This document shows positions 46,201 through 56,081 of a stretch of 64,000 nucleotides of DNA, piece by piece. Position 1 is the first letter of the stretch, and every line of letters begins with the position of its first letter. The notes under the pieces were generated by a model. It did no database searches and was not told the DNA's origin. It saw only the letters and a list, made by a program, of their open reading frames with translations. This DNA comes from Tritrichomonas musculus (lineage: Eukaryota > Parabasalia > Tritrichomonadida > Tritrichomonadidae), in assembly GCA_039105265.1 (NCBI GenBank), contig JAPFFF010000002.1:4650001-4714000 (forward strand). Reading direction: 5' to 3'. A program made the translations under genes and the position numbers.

Positions 46201-47810
46201 AGAAATTCTGCAAGCTCCATCACCTGCCAACACTCATAACTGATGAAAAAGAATACTACAATTTGAGAGAGAACATAACGGGAGGATTATCAAATGTACT
46301 TCATCGTGTGAACATCAGAGGTCAAACATTAATCAATAAACTCAAATATGATGCCGTTAATGACAGAATCATTAGCTATGACACTTCAAACACAGTCTCT
46401 CACGTTGCTGGTATTGATTTCAATTCATTGTATCCTTCATCATTCAGTTCAGTAAAACATTCATTTAATCCTTATCACGGAGGAATCATGTACATGCCTG
46501 GTTCATTTATAAAACGATTTGATGTTTATGATGAAGATGGAAACAAGAATGAAAAGGTATTCAATGCTGCAATGAATATCATTCAATCAAAGAAACGATT
46601 TGATGCAAACCCTGAGTTTATATTCAAAGCTGAAGTCAAATTGAGATGTCCAAAGAATAAAATCAATGATTTGATTAACTTTCCTCCTGTGTTTAGAAAT
46701 ATCAATATAATGAATGATGAACAAACGATTGGAAGTTATATGTACAAATACATGAAAGACAATAAACTGAATTCAGCAGATAAAGAAACAAGAAAGCTGA
46801 CAATGTTGCTTGATACATGCGGTACATTTATGACGTTCTCGAACTATTATTTATGGTTTTTAATCGACCACGGACTTATAGTTGATGACATTAAGAGCTT
46901 GAGTTTATATGAAGCTCATGACGGATTCAATCAATTTGTTTGTGAGTTTATGAAGAAGCGTCAAGATATATTGTCAGGAAAGACACACGGGAACGAAAAG
47001 TTTTACAAGATTAGCATGAACGGATCTTACGGATATGACGGAATGAATTCAGAGAACTTCAATAAAGTCAGAATTGTTGATAAAAATAAAGCTTTTCAAT
47101 TGATAGCATCCGATACTTATCGCAATGGATGTAAATTGTCAAATGATTGTTATTTGATACAATCACAACCTCATTCATTCAAATGTAATACATGTCTTCA
47201 GGAATCATTTTGGACATTAGACAATGCGAAATATTGGTATTTGACTTTCCTTTATGACTTTCTATACAAATGCATTGACATGAATAAGGTTCATTTCAAC
47301 TCGGTCGATACAGACAGCCTTTACATGTCTATAGCTGGTGATATGAATAAACCGATTGACCAGTTGTTTGATTATGTCATCAAAGACAAATCATTTTATG
47401 ACAAACACATTTATAGCTTTATGCCAAATCCTGCAATCAATGATGTATATGATGAGAAAAAGATTCTCGGATGCTGTGTAGAAAAGTTTGGAGCAAATCA
47501 AGTTGCTTTGTGTGCTAAATGTTATACGATTTGGTCAGATGACAAAACAATTTCATTAAAGCTCAAAGGTGTTTCATTGAAGAAGAACAACATCAAATCA
47601 AGTGATTACAAAAATGTCATTGATAAGCAATCAATAATGAAAGGCAAAAATATAAACCTTCAAATGAATTCACAACTTATGAGTAAAATAACGGTCATCA
47701 AAAATGCTTTAACAACAGCTCATACCAAAATGTTGGTATTATCAAATCATTGTTGTTGTCCTTATGTTAATGGTTTCACTGCAAAGGATTATTTCATTGA
47801 AAACCATTAA
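43227..47810 (+). CDS. polB: Protein-primed type family B DNA polymerase (1527 residues), A2
   Basis: Same protein as 11141-15724, with all exonuclease and polymerase motifs in place. The HNH-like module is encoded at about 46030-46150, between Exo III (45651) and motif A (46416), and motif C at 47307. It is read toward the KilA-N gene, 156 bases downstream. Confidence 0.93.
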   Translation: MSSRYYYQKDTKSFVIEQIRYINNELQLKPRLSTSKPSDYDVKHFKSILENYLTSFGFREHEGDRINDTTILAFVNRMKKEAEEQEEEEEEEQFEEEEQDDEQKLKQKQIEDNIKIAHDALNKALQLIKSENILLRPLPPKTNKQPQRYEDIRFNNENAELIEYIKKFGYKGVHSKHDSYFIINEPENFDEAVEACSHFIDQFPNDSEKVERLDEDSKEPIKIYYKNGVSSIEDINEYLTETVFKQEVKPFKIYFQLTGIFEIPPKNENERYTYEASEIKWKNYKSSIPIIVRESKDVDKVKLYVESKIHEYETTTSNIKLCIVWSVSFTISRVVKITGKIDEVSELFGKNKYIIIDNVDDCLCWYRFLACCLNKQLIETRTFKISDRTAAAKKILCDEHGLSYTKKPSKAAKQLINTFKGITIEEMKESAKNHNINVNIYEYNQTETDKKGFFDLQDQWHNTDESNKTFSALLYSKDKIIHIMYIINAEALTNIHICPHCGSYIHKGHEHMDRFNRHVDKCEKLGGKFKKDFIPSREALPYCPHILNNPVYLYCLSYELEWKPTIHYITYDFETMEQKIEKKVSDKSVINSRLIPLSVSSCVKLDKGLITKNFDIRTNDFIAKWIDWLFVAGCDVYADKLNHLKSFIKDKSEEELNKIDTSLKTITVFGFNSSRFDSNLFKEQLIKNHWSIDSGMIGTATSLKQFILKSSKYPIRLRFIDAQAFVAGGTLKQFGIDFGGISNSSKGVFPYEAINSDNYNEVLSKSEPFKYEDFYSYLNQKNPLTKADYEEYLIDSKRFATRWDYLLSYNDNDVEMMIKPIDNLIQMNAEYKVDLISNLSLSKNASCIKYALAYKDFNPKNDYEIINKMNTFKPTMKWWLNKCDNYRKQDMKHNFCSQKGDSSLQSNQNQRDISKCVSEKDFEAFMKLYESNETGKCHLCGEHFTYNNKPTLDRIDNNKGHQIDNCLLACAECNRLRQRDDDKITRTKIQLKKFCKLHHLPTLITDEKEYYNLRENITGGLSNVLHRVNIRGQTLINKLKYDAVNDRIISYDTSNTVSHVAGIDFNSLYPSSFSSVKHSFNPYHGGIMYMPGSFIKRFDVYDEDGNKNEKVFNAAMNIIQSKKRFDANPEFIFKAEVKLRCPKNKINDLINFPPVFRNINIMNDEQTIGSYMYKYMKDNKLNSADKETRKLTMLLDTCGTFMTFSNYYLWFLIDHGLIVDDIKSLSLYEAHDGFNQFVCEFMKKRQDILSGKTHGNEKFYKISMNGSYGYDGMNSENFNKVRIVDKNKAFQLIASDTYRNGCKLSNDCYLIQSQPHSFKCNTCLQESFWTLDNAKYWYLTFLYDFLYKCIDMNKVHFNSVDTDSLYMSIAGDMNKPIDQLFDYVIKDKSFYDKHIYSFMPNPAINDVYDEKKILGCCVEKFGANQVALCAKCYTIWSDDKTISLKLKGVSLKKNNIKSSDYKNVIDKQSIMKGKNINLQMNSQLMSKITVIKNALTTAHTKMLVLSNHCCCPYVNGFTAKDYFIENH

Positions 47811-47966
47811 ATGAATTATCGAGGGTGCAAAATCGCATGGTCGAGGAATCATTAAATGAATCGAGTGGGATATTTTCCCCAGTCGACAAATCATCAATGA
47901 AAATCAATTTAATTTTGATTGATTTATTTTTAAATCAATTTTTTATCAGCTAATTAAAAGGCTACA

Positions 47967-48725
47967 ATGTCAGCAACTAACAACCAAACAGCAACAGTTC
48001 AAGCAATCAACAATGATTATGAATACATTCAATATAATCAACATTTAAGAATCATTCATTCAAAACAGGATGATATGTATCAAATGCAATCAATCATAAC
48101 CGCTTGTCATTCAACAAAAAGAGCTAGAGTATGGTTCAATAATGAATCAACACAAGAATTATTAAAAGAAATTGGTATGGCAGAAAAATGCCAGACCGAA
48201 CAATTATATGAAAACCGTACAAACTTACCAAATGAATTAAAAGGAACTTACATTCACCGATTACTTGTTAATCATGTTGCCATCTGGAGCTCACCAAAAT
48301 ACTCATATTATATCATGAAGCTTCTTGATTCTCATTTTGAACGTGAAAGACAACAATTAACTGAAACAATCAATGAACAACGACCACGAATGGTTCCAGC
48401 TAATAGAGAACATGATTATAAATATTTGATTTGGAAAGAAACAATACCAAACGATAATGACAATGTTATTCTTCATTTAGTTCGTCGTCATAAATCTAAC
48501 TTTCGACAAATCATTAATCATTATCGAAATGAAGATGAAAGATGGTATTTCAAAGATAATTTACCAATAGCGATGAGTCCGAACAAAGACATCAAAAGTA
48601 TTGTCAAACGAACATTTGGAGCTGATGATTACGATATCAATATGTGCACAATAAGAATTCAAACAAGACATCTTGACCGATTACACACACTCATTGATGA
48701 ATACTTCAATCAATTTCAATCATAA
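47967..48725 (+). CDS. KilA-N domain protein (252 residues), A2
   Basis: Same protein as 10226-10984, with the KilA-N signature at 93-110. It follows the polymerase gene on the same strand and faces the fibre gene across the gene-poor region 48726-49363. Confidence 0.85.
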   Translation: MSATNNQTATVQAINNDYEYIQYNQHLRIIHSKQDDMYQMQSIITACHSTKRARVWFNNESTQELLKEIGMAEKCQTEQLYENRTNLPNELKGTYIHRLLVNHVAIWSSPKYSYYIMKLLDSHFERERQQLTETINEQRPRMVPANREHDYKYLIWKETIPNDNDNVILHLVRRHKSNFRQIINHYRNEDERWYFKDNLPIAMSPNKDIKSIVKRTFGADDYDINMCTIRIQTRHLDRLHTLIDEYFNQFQS

Positions 48726-48808
48726 ATGAATAAAAACAAATGACACATTTATATGTTTTTATTTTTGTGCTCCACTGATTGAAAAAATATAGAACTTCGG
48801 GGCAAAAA

Positions 48809-48947
48809 CCCACAAAGAACCGTCATTCAGTGTTATTATTAAAGTAATATGTATAAAGATTATTAATGTAAAGAGTACGGTGTATTTTGACGGTTCTTTG
48901 TGGGAACACGTTAAAGTGTTTTTAGTTTTTTGACGGTTCTTTGTGGG
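48809..48947. repeat. 17-nt motif, two direct and one inverted copy (A2)
   Basis: Mirror of 10004-10142: the inverted copy at 48809-48825 and the direct copies at 48888-48904 and 48931-48947, all unchanged. Confidence 0.85.
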
Positions 48948-49084
48948 AAACCATTTATAATAGTTTTTTTTCATGAATTGTTTTAATGTATACGGGTTGT
49001 ACATTCTGCCTCTCTTATATTATTATCTTTCGAATCCAGCGGTTGCTTTCTACATTTTCTAGGATAATATATAAAATAATACAG

Positions 49085-49163
49085 AAAAGTGTCATGTATG
49101 TGAATCGAACCTACCACCTTTACAAGGTCTCTGTAGACGCAATACCCATCATGCCATATCATT
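49085..49163 (-). ncRNA. tRNA-like segment, A2 copy (candidate)
   Basis: Mirror of 9788-9866, unchanged, with the T run at 49085-49088. The rest of the gene-poor stretch 48726-49363 holds only this segment and the 17-nt repeats. Confidence 0.4.
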
Positions 49164-49363
49164 GCCGTATAATAATAGTTTTCATTTACAGATTTATATT
49201 TAAATGGTTATATACTATATTGGTTTACACATTTATAGCAATATTAGCGAAAAATTTTTCGAGAACTTTTTCTGAAGAAAAATTCTTCTTTGACCAGATA
49301 TGTATTGAAATCATGAATTAATAAATAAATGAACAAAAATAAAATGAAAATCAATCAATTGAT

Positions 49364-52300
49364 TTACTCTTTGAATACAGCTAATGTTCTTTCATCAATG
49401 ATACTTGTAATGATTCCAACAGTCATGCGTTTTATTTTTGATGTTATTGCTGTCTCACCTGAAAGAACTTTCAGCTTATTGTCTTCATTATCGATAAACA
49501 CCTCATCCCCGATTGAATAACATGATGAATCATTGACTTTGCAAATGTAATCGCCATGACTTGCGAATGTGATACATTTATTTTTGTCATCGATTCTCAC
49601 ACATATACCGACATATTCTTTCCATGTTCCTGATGTCTTTACACTACAAATACAATCAGTTGTATCATCAGCTGTTGATGGTTTCCATTCATCACCAACA
49701 TGTTTGTAAACCTTACCTGTCATATACACAGGAGAACCTATAACGAAATCACTAACAGAGTTCATTGATGATTCAATCGGTGAGTAATGAGTGATTGTTG
49801 TGTTTGATTGTGCACCGTAAATAGCAGCCTTGAATGTTGCTAAATAACCTCGGGACATGATGCATCTTGAATATATTTGTTTAGCATCTAATAATTCCTG
49901 AGTAGTTGTCCAAGAATATCCGCCTATCGGGAAATTATATGTCAGGGGTCTTCCTGATGCTATATCAACAGTGTCTTCATAATAGAATGGGAATTTGAAA
50001 TTGTCAAAATACACAGTTCTTTGATGTAATACAAGAACAATGTTATGAGGATTTCCAGTTGTATCATAGAACAATATTCTTATTTCCAAACATAGCGCAT
50101 AATCACCTACTACGTATTCCAGTTTAATTACATTGCTTTCGAGTTTTAGATAATGAATTGATATCTCCCCTCCCTCTGTAATCGGTCCGCAATCAATAGC
50201 ACATTTTTTTATTAGTTGTTCTTCTGTTATGACGTTTGACTTCAGTGCAAAGTTATCATTCACATATTTCACCGAAGTAATCATATCATCATTCACAGGT
50301 CGGCTGCGGATTAATGTGATAGATGCATCATAAATATTGGTTAGTGTATCATCCTCAGCTCTCAATGAAACGATATGGGTATTATAATTAATATTTATTA
50401 ATTCATTGCTTGTTGATTTGTAAATCATATTCAAACTTTTATATAAACTGTATTCGTATTCAACTTCTTCATATGATGCATCATCAGCATTTCGTTTGAA
50501 TTTGACGATAATATTTTTGGTTGTGAATACTCTTCTTATATCATCATCAGGAACTACACAACCACTTTCATTCTGTGTACATTGAATTGTGATTTGTTCT
50601 GGATTTTCATCAACAACATTTGCAGTTTTAATAAATGGTGATTCGATTTGTGCTTTAATGACGTTGATTAACCATTGAGTATTGCCACTTGAATTACACA
50701 ACATAAATTCGCCACGGTCATACCATACAATAGATAATCCATTATCTAACATCATTCTATACCCTCTCATATATTTTTCATAAGGCTTGAATATCAAATC
50801 AAAATGTTGAATATTGTTAATGTAATCCTTGTTAGAACCCCAATTAACATCAAATATCACATGTATATCGGTTTCTGGTAAGTATGGTTTTACAAATATA
50901 TAATCACGAACGGGATTCGGATATTCAATATTCAATTCAGTTCCGTATAATGCAGTATTCAATGCAGATTCATTAACCAAATCAGTTGGAATTGTTGGTA
51001 TATCTGTTTTCAATGCATACTTATCTAATTCATAAGCTAATTCATCTTCATCAACAAACTTCTCATCAGCTTGTGCACTAGTATAATACGGTGTCAAGTC
51101 AACTGGTTCTGTTATATCCGTCTTCAATGCATAATTGTTTGACACATATCTAGCTGAATAAATGTTTTTGTTTGTTGGTTCAACAGTTTTGGTTATTGAA
51201 CATGATAATATTTCTGGTGTATCACCAGTTCCTGGATTGATTAATTCATGGCTGTGATACAAAAACCAAATACTTGAATCACTTCCTTCGATACGCATTA
51301 TCTGAGAGGGTTGTTCGTCATCATCGTCATTGTACGAATAGTCTACATGAACATAATGACCCGTATAAAAACTGTTTGATGAAACAATATCCAACCCGTA
51401 TTGCTCAATCAGTTCATGATATGTGTTGTAATCCAAATCAGGAATTGTATTATTGACGATTTCGAATTGAATTGTTGTTTGACCCTCAATAATCTCTGGA
51501 ATCTCACTTTTCAAAGCATATTTTCCTTCTGCAACTGTTTTCGTTTCATACTTATCCAATTCATAAGCCAATTCATCCTCATCGACGAACTTCTCATCAG
51601 CTTGTGCACTAGTATAATACGGTGTCAAATCAATTGGTTCAGGGATATCACTCTTCAATGCTAATCTTTCTTCTGTTTCTGCTAATGTTATTGTTATTGG
51701 AAGGTATTGATATCTATCATAAATTGCTCCACTAACTTCATCCCACACTAATTCAAAATACTCACCTTCACTTTCAAATCCTTCAGCTTCATGTTGTTTA
51801 ACGTTATATTCATCATCAGCATATAATTCATTTGTCTTAAATCTGATATCAAAATGGAATATATTACCACTATTGTCTACTTTATAACCAACCAAATGTG
51901 TTCCTTCTTTGAACGGTAAAACGTGAGATGTATCCATTCCGTTTTCTTCATATTCTTCTGGTACTGGACCTATATTAGGAAACATATATGTCTTGATTTC
52001 AATTGTGTATTCAGTTGATACATTCAAATTATCTCTCGTGATGTAATTCTTCAAATCATCTTTTGGAACATATCGTTCGGCACAATCATCCAAAGCCGAT
52101 TGAAAACCTTCATTAACTGCTATACTTGTTAAACACATTGATGCTTGAGCTGATAATGGTTTAACATCTTCAGCCATCAATTTCTGAAACATTTCGTCTG
52201 GTAATAGTTCTTTTATGTTCAATTGTAACTCACTATTTTTGAGTACTTCTGGTATTTCACTCTTCAGTGCATATCCTTTCAGTGATTCATTTATTTTTGT

Positions 52301-52561
52301 CGTCAACGATTCTTCATTAATCAAGTCATCAGGTATATCAGTTGATAAAGCGTAATTGTTGATAACATAATCACGCAATCCGTTAACAGCTTCATTCAAT
52401 TGTTCCTCAGTGATTCCATGACCGTTTGAACCTCCTACGTTTCCGTTCGATGTATCACCTTTGATAACATAATTGTCAACATATCTTTTAATGTACTCGT
52501 TAATCAATCCGTCAATAGTATTTGTTTTTGTTATGTGTCCGCTCTGCTCAATCGTAAACAT
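49364..52561 (-). CDS. Fibre-like protein (1065 residues), A2
   Basis: Same protein as 6390-9587. N-terminal anchor-like region, YALKSDIP repeats with varied inserts, and a conserved end domain from about residue 925. Confidence 0.75.
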   Translation of the reverse strand: MFTIEQSGHITKTNTIDGLINEYIKRYVDNYVIKGDTSNGNVGGSNGHGITEEQLNEAVNGLRDYVINNYALSTDIPDDLINEESLTTKINESLKGYALKSEIPEVLKNSELQLNIKELLPDEMFQKLMAEDVKPLSAQASMCLTSIAVNEGFQSALDDCAERYVPKDDLKNYITRDNLNVSTEYTIEIKTYMFPNIGPVPEEYEENGMDTSHVLPFKEGTHLVGYKVDNSGNIFHFDIRFKTNELYADDEYNVKQHEAEGFESEGEYFELVWDEVSGAIYDRYQYLPITITLAETEERLALKSDIPEPIDLTPYYTSAQADEKFVDEDELAYELDKYETKTVAEGKYALKSEIPEIIEGQTTIQFEIVNNTIPDLDYNTYHELIEQYGLDIVSSNSFYTGHYVHVDYSYNDDDDEQPSQIMRIEGSDSSIWFLYHSHELINPGTGDTPEILSCSITKTVEPTNKNIYSARYVSNNYALKTDITEPVDLTPYYTSAQADEKFVDEDELAYELDKYALKTDIPTIPTDLVNESALNTALYGTELNIEYPNPVRDYIFVKPYLPETDIHVIFDVNWGSNKDYINNIQHFDLIFKPYEKYMRGYRMMLDNGLSIVWYDRGEFMLCNSSGNTQWLINVIKAQIESPFIKTANVVDENPEQITIQCTQNESGCVVPDDDIRRVFTTKNIIVKFKRNADDASYEEVEYEYSLYKSLNMIYKSTSNELININYNTHIVSLRAEDDTLTNIYDASITLIRSRPVNDDMITSVKYVNDNFALKSNVITEEQLIKKCAIDCGPITEGGEISIHYLKLESNVIKLEYVVGDYALCLEIRILFYDTTGNPHNIVLVLHQRTVYFDNFKFPFYYEDTVDIASGRPLTYNFPIGGYSWTTTQELLDAKQIYSRCIMSRGYLATFKAAIYGAQSNTTITHYSPIESSMNSVSDFVIGSPVYMTGKVYKHVGDEWKPSTADDTTDCICSVKTSGTWKEYVGICVRIDDKNKCITFASHGDYICKVNDSSCYSIGDEVFIDNEDNKLKVLSGETAITSKIKRMTVGIITSIIDERTLAVFKE

Positions 52562-52583
52562 TCAATTTATTAGAAACTAAACA
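52562..52583. promoter_or_regulatory. 22-bp bidirectional promoter region (A2)
   Basis: Unchanged copy of 6368-6389 between the divergent fibre and large-protein genes. Confidence 0.65.
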
Positions 52584-55139
52584 ATGTCAAAACAAGACAA
52601 AAATAATTCATCTGATAGCTTTGAATTAGATTTGAGCAATATTGATGATGAAACTATATTTGACAGTGAGGTATCTAAACCTGATGATGATTATGAACTA
52701 GAGGACCCGATAGATTATTTTAAGAAAACGTTTCTCAGTACATACAAACTAGAACACCCCAATGATTTAATTAATTTGTTGTATCAAATACAAAACAATG
52801 AATATACAGGAAGAAGTGTCGGAAAGATTCGTGAAATGAAAGTCAAGTTTCGTCGATTTGTTTCATTGATGAACAAAATCAATGCAGGTATTAAAAGTAA
52901 AGGCAATCGATTCCTTAGTTTAAAAGAGTACACAACAGATAAAAAAAGTCTTGATACAATTATCAATTACTTCAATATTGTTGTCAACGATGATTTAAAT
53001 TATAGCTCTGATGGTTTTCGTTCATCACCCATCAAACCACCGAGAAAGAGTCAAACACCACAAGCCACCAAAGGAAGAAGAAAGAGAACAAGCATACATG
53101 AACCAACACCTGACAGCAGTAAACGAAGAACACCAAGAAGAAAACGCATAACTCCGAGTGATTCTGATGAATTAATGAATACAAGTTTTTTGGAGCAAGA
53201 TGATTCCCTACCATCAATATCATTCAACTTCCCAGAACTAGAAGAAGAAGAAGATAACCTATCAGCCTTGTTGTTATCTCCTTATGATTTGTTAGATGAT
53301 GACATTGAATTGCTCAAGCAATTAGGCTATAATCAACCATGGCTCAATGTACTACCAAGATGTTATGAAGCAGCAAAGAAACCACAAAACAAACTTGATG
53401 AACAAGCAAAGGAAAACGTTGATGCATTACATCAAACACTTGAAACTATTAGAGACAAGATGAAGAGAAACATTGATATAACCAATGAACGAAAATCAAT
53501 TACAGGCTTATCATCATTCTTCAGAGTGTTTGACACAATCATTAATAAAAAACCTATCAAAGGCTCTGATGTCATACAACCAATCAAACCACCATCAATT
53601 AAACCAGTCCCATTTGTGAAACCAAATGATGTTGTTAATAATTTTTCAGCATCTAAAAGAGTCATGACAGACGCAGACGATTTTTCGCAGTCATTTGTTT
53701 TCGATAGAGAAGATGGTGATGACCTCAATCAAACATTCACTGAATACGCTCAACAAGCAAATAAACCAAAGAAGCATGGCAAGTTCATTGATGGTGATAA
53801 AGTTGAATTTAATCAAAAAATATTTAAACCTGGAAATCCATTTGCACAAAAAATATCTGATGATGAAATCAATGCTTTAATTAAAAATGCTAAAGCAGCA
53901 ACAGTAAGAGGTAAGCGTGAGGACAGAGATGCACCAACCGTTCTTGAAAACATCGATAGAGATTTCACAAACCTTAACATTCAATCACCCGCCAAGAGTT
54001 CAACATACTATAAACAAAACTTCCTTGATTTAATCATTAATGGTAATTATAGAATCAAATACATTCCTGCCGCCTCAACCAGAGACCAAGCAACAATATA
54101 CTGTCATACGCATCTTGACCAAGACGGAAAGCCAAAATATCGTTTACTTCCTACAAACGCTATGGACCCAAATGGTGAAGCAATAACAGACCTGAACGGA
54201 GATAAGATTGATGATATTGTATTAGTTGATAAGAAAGGAGTGCCACAAATAATAAACGGATATAAACTTGTATTTGCTTCTCCTTATAAGAAAGTATGGA
54301 AGACTGTTGTCAAATCAGCAGAAGAAAGGAAAGCTAAACCATTCAATGTTTGGCTCAATGAACAATTCAATAAATCAAAGGATTCCGTAGATTGGGAGAA
54401 AGGCGAATATATTATTAATCCAAATGAAACCATCCAGAAATATACAGAATTCTATCACAATGAGCTCGGTTTAGGAAAGCCAAAAGTCAGCAAACGATTA
54501 AGCCCTTCATCATATTGGTCAAGCTATTTCGCAAAGGTTTGGAAAGTCTTCTGGCAATTATTCCCACAATTCAAACCATTAACAAGAATCATTTCATACC
54601 TTTCAGTATCAAATGTACTGTTTTGTATATACTTTGATAACAATGTCAAGAAAGAGATTGAAAAAGGTGGTCAGCCAATGAATTACATTCAATGGTTGGC
54701 ATGGAAGAAAATCAACAAATCAAAGTACAATCAAATGATTGGTAAGCGAATGACAACATTCATCAATAATTTGTCAAAGGTCATTAACTTTGAAAGCGGT
54801 GAATTCAATCCTAATAGAAGTGCTTGGGAAGGAATGCCAATTGCTTTCATTCAATCAATGGAATCATTGATACTATCATACTTAGTAAATGTCAGTATGA
54901 ATGACAAGCAGAGACCCCAAAAACTAGCTGAAAAGACTCAATTAGCTGCTGAAATACCAACAGAAGAGATAAGAGAAAATAAAGAAGAATATAATCGAAT
55001 AATCAATAACTTGATTGATAAAATCTATGGTCAGCAATGTGGATATCTCGAATATAAGGAAAAACTAAATGCACAGAAGAAAGACCAATTAAGTAATGTA
55101 AACAGATACGATATTGATATATTTCAAGAAGAAGCATGA
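52584..55139 (+). CDS. Large Polinton protein of unknown function (851 residues), A2
   Basis: As 3812-6367 except for one residue noted near the start (SFELD against SFDLD), where A2 agrees with A3. The conserved core is encoded at about 54020-54400. Confidence 0.7.
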   Translation: MSKQDKNNSSDSFELDLSNIDDETIFDSEVSKPDDDYELEDPIDYFKKTFLSTYKLEHPNDLINLLYQIQNNEYTGRSVGKIREMKVKFRRFVSLMNKINAGIKSKGNRFLSLKEYTTDKKSLDTIINYFNIVVNDDLNYSSDGFRSSPIKPPRKSQTPQATKGRRKRTSIHEPTPDSSKRRTPRRKRITPSDSDELMNTSFLEQDDSLPSISFNFPELEEEEDNLSALLLSPYDLLDDDIELLKQLGYNQPWLNVLPRCYEAAKKPQNKLDEQAKENVDALHQTLETIRDKMKRNIDITNERKSITGLSSFFRVFDTIINKKPIKGSDVIQPIKPPSIKPVPFVKPNDVVNNFSASKRVMTDADDFSQSFVFDREDGDDLNQTFTEYAQQANKPKKHGKFIDGDKVEFNQKIFKPGNPFAQKISDDEINALIKNAKAATVRGKREDRDAPTVLENIDRDFTNLNIQSPAKSSTYYKQNFLDLIINGNYRIKYIPAASTRDQATIYCHTHLDQDGKPKYRLLPTNAMDPNGEAITDLNGDKIDDIVLVDKKGVPQIINGYKLVFASPYKKVWKTVVKSAEERKAKPFNVWLNEQFNKSKDSVDWEKGEYIINPNETIQKYTEFYHNELGLGKPKVSKRLSPSSYWSSYFAKVWKVFWQLFPQFKPLTRIISYLSVSNVLFCIYFDNNVKKEIEKGGQPMNYIQWLAWKKINKSKYNQMIGKRMTTFINNLSKVINFESGEFNPNRSAWEGMPIAFIQSMESLILSYLVNVSMNDKQRPQKLAEKTQLAAEIPTEEIRENKEEYNRIINNLIDKIYGQQCGYLEYKEKLNAQKKDQLSNVNRYDIDIFQEEA

Positions 55140-55192
55140 ATCAGAGAATAAAAATAAATGAAATGATATTCATTGAATCATGTTGATTGCTT

Positions 55193-55723
55193 TTATTTTT
55201 GTTCACTCATTTTGCGTTTTGGTCTTCGATGTTTGGATGTGTTGAGTCTACGTGTTGGACTCAAATCAGCATCGAACGGAGTGATTTCAGTTTTATCAAG
55301 TGATTCATCGGTGTTTCTCAATTGATTCCAATACCTCGAATCATTCCAAACCATCGACGGTGAAGGAGGGTTTGGTTGTTGAATGAATGATGATTTGATT
55401 CTGTTGATTCGTTGTTTAGCTTTTATTGATTCAGCTTGTCTTTGTTTTTCTTTGGCATATACTTCATATATTGGGTCATCTTGTAATTGCTCAAATAACT
55501 TCTCTCTTATTCGAACTCTTCTTTCGAGTGCAGGGTGTTGTTTAAATGTTGGTGGCGGGCTTCTTATGTTTCTGAATTTGCGAGGAATATAATAATCACA
55601 TGTTGGTGGTGGTCCTTCAGTGATGTTAACGAATTTTGGTGTGTTTGGATAGTATTCAGGTGGTTTATATGATGAAGGTCCAAAAAAAGCTTCAAACACT
55701 GGAGGCGAATGATTGTTATTCAT
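55193..55723 (-). CDS. Proline-rich basic protein (176 residues), A2
   Basis: As 3228-3758 with a single residue difference noted (SMVWND against SMIWND). Its 3' end is convergent with that of the large-protein gene. Confidence 0.7.
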   Translation of the reverse strand: MNNNHSPPVFEAFFGPSSYKPPEYYPNTPKFVNITEGPPPTCDYYIPRKFRNIRSPPPTFKQHPALERRVRIREKLFEQLQDDPIYEVYAKEKQRQAESIKAKQRINRIKSSFIQQPNPPSPSMVWNDSRYWNQLRNTDESLDKTEITPFDADLSPTRRLNTSKHRRPKRKMSEQK

Positions 55724-55730
55724 TTTGAAT

Positions 55731-56081
55731 TCAATAAATTAATAAGCAACTGAATATAAATGATTCGGGTTCAATAACGTTTCCTTTCATGTCTGTAAAC
55801 CATAAATGATATTCTTTTTTTGTGTTGTTCAGACACTCATATTTACGGTATTTGGTTTGTCTTCTGTTAGCAAGCATAATGAAATGGTCGCAGAAAGGCA
55901 TGAATTCAACTATATCTGAATGAACCATCAAATCACCAACAATATGTTGATTGACAACAGCCCCACAATACTGAACAACAATGTACTTCTTGTTGCGACT
56001 ATAAACGAAATCATCAGGAAGAATAAAATCTTTTGATTGTGTGTGATAGTATCGTTTAGTTGTGTTTTGTTTAGCTTTCAT
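55731..56081 (-). CDS. Conserved beta-rich protein next to integrase (117 residues), A2
   Basis: Same protein as 2870-3220. Its start overlaps the end of the integrase gene by 11 bases, so the two are likely translated from linked or adjacent messages. Confidence 0.7.
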   Translation of the reverse strand: MKAKQNTTKRYYHTQSKDFILPDDFVYSRNKKYIVVQYCGAVVNQHIVGDLMVHSDIVEFMPFCDHFIMLANRRQTKYRKYECLNNTKKEYHLWFTDMKGNVIEPESFIFSCLLIY

